Notes under the pieces: model-generated
Seen by the model: only the letters and a program-made list of their open reading frames with translations
Database searches by the model: none
What the model was told of the DNA's origin: nothing
Translations under genes and position numbers: made by a program
Assembly: GCF_036588685.1 (NCBI RefSeq)
Contig: NC_086378.1
Span: forward strand, 27,815,578-27,879,577
Source: Mytilus trossulus
Lineage: Eukaryota; Mollusca; Bivalvia; Mytilida; Mytilidae
Direction of reading: 5' to 3'
DNA length: 64,000 nt
Shown here: one piece after another, positions 63,537 to 64,000 of the stretch
Layout: every line of letters begins with the position of its first letter
Numbering within the stretch: position 1 is the stretch's first letter

Positions 63537-64000
63537 AGCAGTATATTCTTAAAAAGGAAAGCTTGATATATCTTCGTTTCACTTTGTAAGATTGATAAAG
63601 GATTATTTGTTTATTTTGTTTTGGATCTCAAAATAGCCAAATATCTGAATCGTATAAGAAAGCATTATCATCTATTAAGAACGGAGTTATGAAGTCAAAT
63701 CATTTTCCAGGAAACTAATTTCATTTTTGGTAAACGTAGGCAGCAGTCGTTTATTCATACATGTGAGAGATTCAGCTAGCTATTAAACCAGGTTCAATCC
63801 ACCATTTGCTACATAAGAAAATGCAAATACCAAGTCAGGAAAATGACAGTTGTTATCCATTCGTTTGATGTGTTTTTGAATTTTGCTCAGAGTTCAGGAT
63901 TTTGTGATATTACTTTTTATGAATTCAAATCATTTCCAGGAAACGAATTATATTGTTGATAAACGAAACCAGCAGTCGTTTACCGATGTTGAAAACTCTT
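63537..64000. repeat. 3' flank of C1q gene 4 with dispersed repeat
   Basis: No AATAAA is obvious within 150 bases of the stop. 63755-63930 is a CCAAGTCAGGAAAATGACAG-family copy. Confidence 0.45.

Overview
The window looks like nuclear DNA of a bivalve mollusc, most likely a mussel (Mytilus-like). It is A+T rich, its genes have GT-AG introns, and it is crowded with short dispersed repeats. The most recognisable genes are C1q-domain, OTU and Mab-21 genes, families that are expanded in bivalves. Species is inferred from gene content and repeat style, not from a search.

Layout. 1-3500: repeats, no convincing gene. 3502-7052 (minus): a Mab-21/cGAS-like-receptor-type gene in at least two exons. 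8341-9834 (minus): an OTU cysteine protease (deubiquitinase-type) in two exons. 13957-17102 (minus): a 3.1 kb coding exon for a disordered, Ser/Asn/Asp/Lys-rich protein, whose splice donor is phase-compatible with the OTU exon 4.1 kb downstream; they may be one gene of about 1239 codons. 17.1-25.7 kb: intergenic repeats, including a 1.85 kb element with four ~500-bp monomers. 25759-63536: four paralogous genes, each encoding a signal peptide followed by three C1q domains (437-442 aa, no collagen stalk). Three are in tandem on the minus strand (25759-30923, 38862-43338, 48395-55280); the fourth is inverted on the plus strand (59487-63536), head to head with the third. All four have the same five-exon structure, the same intron phases (1,1,0,1) and a third exon of exactly 191 nt.

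The genes are consistent with secreted pattern-recognition lectins (C1q) next to intracellular innate-immunity/ubiquitin-type genes (Mab-21/cGLR-like, OTU). A shared function for the neighbourhood is inference only.

The most striking non-gene signal is a set of hammerhead-ribozyme motifs hidden in dispersed repeats. At least ten copies are readable by eye, several in direct dimers spaced 310-351 bp, as expected of ribozyme-bearing retroelements (retrozymes or Penelope-like elements). One copy, 60761-60804, keeps every conserved core position I can check and lies in sense orientation in intron 2 of the fourth C1q gene. Other mobile DNA includes a 2.03 kb Harbinger-like element with TAA duplications, a 1.3 kb Tc1-like element with a decayed transposase, a 200-bp TA-flanked MITE 36 bp from a C1q splice donor, tRNA-derived SINEs and decayed reverse-transcriptase fragments.
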